Below, one piece after another: positions 62,074 through 64,000 of a stretch of 64,000 nucleotides of DNA. The DNA is taken from positions 690,213-754,212 of the forward strand of contig LN874948.1 of the NCBI GenBank assembly GCA_001282665.1, written 5' to 3'. This stretch comes from Clostridiales bacterium mt11. GTDB taxonomy: Bacteria; Bacillota; Clostridia; Tissierellales; Tepidimicrobiaceae. The translations under genes and the position numbers were made by a program. A model generated the notes under the pieces. The model ran no database searches. It was not told the origin of the DNA and saw nothing but the letters and a program-made list of their open reading frames with translations. Every line of letters begins with the position of its first letter. Position 1 is the stretch's first letter.

Positions 62074-62550
62074 TTACAGCTGATATAAGCTATCCCGATA
62101 ATTCTTCACATAATATCTGATGTTGCTTCTTCCGCGCTGAACAACGATGTGACCTTCTGCCTCCAAATTCTCTTTTTGCACCTCAATACCACACGGATAT
62201 TTTTGATTCAGCTCACCATCAGCTTTAAGTGTTCTCCAGTACGGTGTTTTATCGTCGTCCCTTTGTTCACTCGCCCATGCTGCAATGGAAACAAAAATTC
62301 CTGCGGTAATAGGATCTGTAAAATCTGCATTATTTGCCTTAGCAAAATAATCCCTAATCTGTCCTACCATGATAACTTTGCCCAAAGGTACTGTCTTCAT
62401 CACTCTGTCGTAATCAATAGGTGGGGCAAAATACATCCGCTCGCCACCATACTTTTCAATACTTTTTTCATCATTAATAATTTGTATTTTAGGCATATCC
62501 TTATTATTGTGCAACATTACATTGAAATCTTTGTTTTGTTCATTTGCCAT
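62074..62550 (-). CDS. MGMT family alkyltransferase-like protein without the active-site Cys
   Basis: The 158-residue protein has the MGMT-fold DNA-binding features VPLGKVIMVGQIRDYFAKAN and TPYWRTLKADGELN. Where O6-alkylguanine transferases have PCHR, it reads PYWR, so the alkyl-accepting Cys is absent, as in Atl proteins that flag lesions for nucleotide excision repair. The 60-residue N-terminal extension is unassigned. The TAGGAGGTGAATTGGT ribosome binding site is strong. Base use is slightly richer in G+C than neighbours. Confidence 0.75.
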   Translation of the reverse strand: MANEQNKDFNVMLHNNKDMPKIQIINDEKSIEKYGGERMYFAPPIDYDRVMKTVPLGKVIMVGQIRDYFAKANNADFTDPITAGIFVSIAAWASEQRDDDKTPYWRTLKADGELNQKYPCGIEVQKENLEAEGHIVVQRGRSNIRYYVKNYRDSLYQL

Positions 62551-63003
62551 ACCAATTCACCTCCTATGAGTAAAGAATAAATCATCCCATCTTTTTATGC
62601 AATGAGGCAGTTTGTAATTTTATCAAATTCTAATTATTTATACGTTAATAATTTTATAGAAATTTGGAATTATAAGTAGACGATTTGCTTAAAATCTAAG
62701 TAGTTAGGAAATTATTCAAGCCTGACCTCAAATCTTTCTTTATATCATAGCGTATCCCTTGTGCAAATAATCCTTATTTCCGTAAATCTAGCTAAGCGAC
62801 AAATTCTAATTTATCTTTAGGACGTTCTAATTGAAGCATCATAATTCATTATCTCGCTACTACAAATATATATGTAGACACAAATACGAGGCAAGAATGA
62901 TATGGATAAACAAAAGAAAATTTCAGCTATACTACCAAAACCTCAAAAAATATTTCGGATAATTCCACCTCTACTTATTGGAATTTGTCAGTTTCATATT
63001 ATA
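62551..63003. other. Gap without a supported gene
   Basis: A plus-strand frame starting MDKQKKISAILPKPQK near 62901 overlaps the CPBP gene and lacks a convincing ribosome binding site. A minus-strand stretch near 62700-62830 (GLFAQGIRYDIKKDLRSGLN) is crossed by two stop codons. Neither is called. Confidence 0.4.
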
Positions 63004-63843
63004 CTAATTATATTCAAATGTTTCAGGGAAAGCACCAATATGCCTCTTTTCAAAAAATAGCTCTTTATTTGTCATCACCAATATTGTAGCTACGGCAATC
63101 AAAACAAAGGTTTGAACGCATTTTGTCTGTGGTGACATTGCAATCTTTTCCTGAAAAAAATTTACAAACAAGTGAAATATAATACATGCTAGCATACTAC
63201 GGTTATTTTTCACATATACCCATGTGCTGATAAATCCAAGTGGAATGACGCTAATTAAAAAATTTAAAACGAAGCCCGCACCAAGTTCTGCTAAACCTGC
63301 ATGATATGTTCCCTCTATAAAAAACAAAGGGACATGCCAAGCAGACCATATAAAACCAAATATAATGGATTCTTTAAACCATGTGCAGTATTGTGCAATT
63401 GCATCCTCACCATAACCTCTCCAACCAACTTCCTCAATAATAGAAGCAAATAAAATAGTAAGCAATGCTGAACTGCCTTTTATAGAGAAAGAAAAGTCAT
63501 TCACAAAAGAAAACTGGCTTAAAGACTGTCCAAACAGCGTGGACAGCAAAATAGAAATCGCGATAACTGTGCCAAAAACAATAATTGCAAAACCAAGTGT
63601 AAACGGCTTAATCTGATAAAACCGAAATGTTTTTCGCTTAAAATCGTTAATTAGAGCCTTGTTCTTTGATGAAAACACCGTAATAACTGCGGTGATAGAG
63701 GGAACGCAGAGCCCCAAAAATATTAATATCATCGCAACATTGGTGTTTGAAACAAAAATTCCAGAAATCCAAAATGCCCATGTAAAAATAAAAACTATAA
63801 TATAAAATAGCCACGGATGATATACATTTTCTCTTTTATTCAT
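63004..63843 (-). CDS. CPBP family intramembrane metalloprotease
   Basis: The 279-residue protein has about eight membrane helices and the CPBP/Abi motifs: EEVGWRGYGEDA (EExxxR), SAWHVPLFF (FxxxH type) and FHLFVNFF (HxxxN/D type). These glutamate proteases include bacteriocin self-immunity and CAAX-processing-like enzymes; the substrate is not evident. It starts 3 bp after the upstream gene's stop, so the two are co-transcribed. Confidence 0.9.
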   Translation of the reverse strand: MNKRENVYHPWLFYIIVFIFTWAFWISGIFVSNTNVAMILIFLGLCVPSITAVITVFSSKNKALINDFKRKTFRFYQIKPFTLGFAIIVFGTVIAISILLSTLFGQSLSQFSFVNDFSFSIKGSSALLTILFASIIEEVGWRGYGEDAIAQYCTWFKESIIFGFIWSAWHVPLFFIEGTYHAGLAELGAGFVLNFLISVIPLGFISTWVYVKNNRSMLACIIFHLFVNFFQEKIAMSPQTKCVQTFVLIAVATILVMTNKELFFEKRHIGAFPETFEYN

Positions 63844-63845
63844 TT

Positions 63846-64000
63846 TTATGCCCTCATATCGGAAACACTATTGATAATAAGCTCGCTTTTTATTCCGTTT
63901 AATTCAATCATATTACCAATAGTTTTATCTGAATCAATACAGGCAGAAAAATCAGCAGTTTCTTTATTATCCCGCTGATAAAATATGTGGTTTGCAATTC
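63846..64000 (-). CDS. Unidentified gene, C-terminal end only
   Basis: Fifty codons of open frame run from the window edge to TAA (63848-63846): ANHIFYQRDNKETADFSACI, then IELNGIKSELIINSVSDMRA. I do not recognise the family. It ends 2 bp before the CPBP gene start, which implies one operon. Confidence 0.6.
   Translation of the reverse strand, partial: IANHIFYQRDNKETADFSACIDSDKTIGNMIELNGIKSELIINSVSDMRA

Noticed and set aside
62700..62830. Possible gene remnant (GLFAQGIRYDIKKDLRSGLN) on the minus strand
   Set aside because: Two stop codons cross it, no family is recognised, and its length is compatible with chance.
1..64000. tRNA, rRNA or CRISPR loci
   Set aside because: I saw no cloverleaf with T-arm GTTCGAATC context, no rRNA-like conserved blocks and no regularly spaced identical repeats.

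Overview
The window is AT-rich chromosomal DNA from an anaerobic, flagellated, low-GC Firmicute. Butyryl-CoA dehydrogenase with EtfB, Rex, a long-form HPF-SecA-PrfB block, the tsaE-tsaB-rimI-tsaD block next to an ABC-F gene, and strong AGGAGG-type ribosome binding sites all point to Clostridia in the broad sense. A Tissierellia-like genus is my inference only. I found no rRNA, tRNA or CRISPR array.

Region 1 (1-25 kb) is housekeeping. It holds the end of a bcd-etfB operon, rex, an ABC-F ATPase and the tRNA t6A genes in the order known from the Bacillus ydiB-ydiF-rex neighbourhood. ECF riboflavin transporter gene ribU follows, under an FMN riboswitch. Next is an operon of tex, an orphan histidine kinase, an amidohydrolase and an ATP-NAD kinase-like gene. 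After that come prfB (with its programmed +1 frameshift), secA, a DUF5317-like membrane protein and hpf, then a flagellar flaG-fliD-fliS-fliT-like operon with a sigma-D type promoter. Two dense DnaA-box clusters lie in intergenic DNA at 4.7-4.86 kb and 20.03-20.11 kb.

Region 2 (25-49.5 kb) is metabolic and regulatory. It has an M3 oligopeptidase; a four-gene ABC importer (DUF3798-type lipoprotein, double ATPase, two permeases); cutC; an unknown 576-aa protein; a small winged-helix protein with a PerR-like regulator behind a Fur-family box; a TPR surface protein; an HDOD protein; an IS110 transposon with a candidate bridge RNA; an S9 peptidase; YihY; NadE; MsrB; an EEP-family hydrolase; and a methyl-accepting chemotaxis protein.

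Region 3 (49.5-64 kb) is accessory DNA in decay. It contains an intact-looking HepT/MntA (HEPN/MNT) pair followed by a SecB-like C-terminal stub, a ruined tandem copy of the chemotaxis receptor, one Fic-fold gene and a broken second one, a PIN toxin gene with a stop codon beside its frameshifted partner, a MazF-like gene with an amber codon, a broken REP-associated tyrosine transposase, and at least four copies of a REP-like hairpin repeat. Many of these genes carry only one or two lesions. The last 2 kb hold an alkyltransferase-like protein and a CPBP membrane protease.
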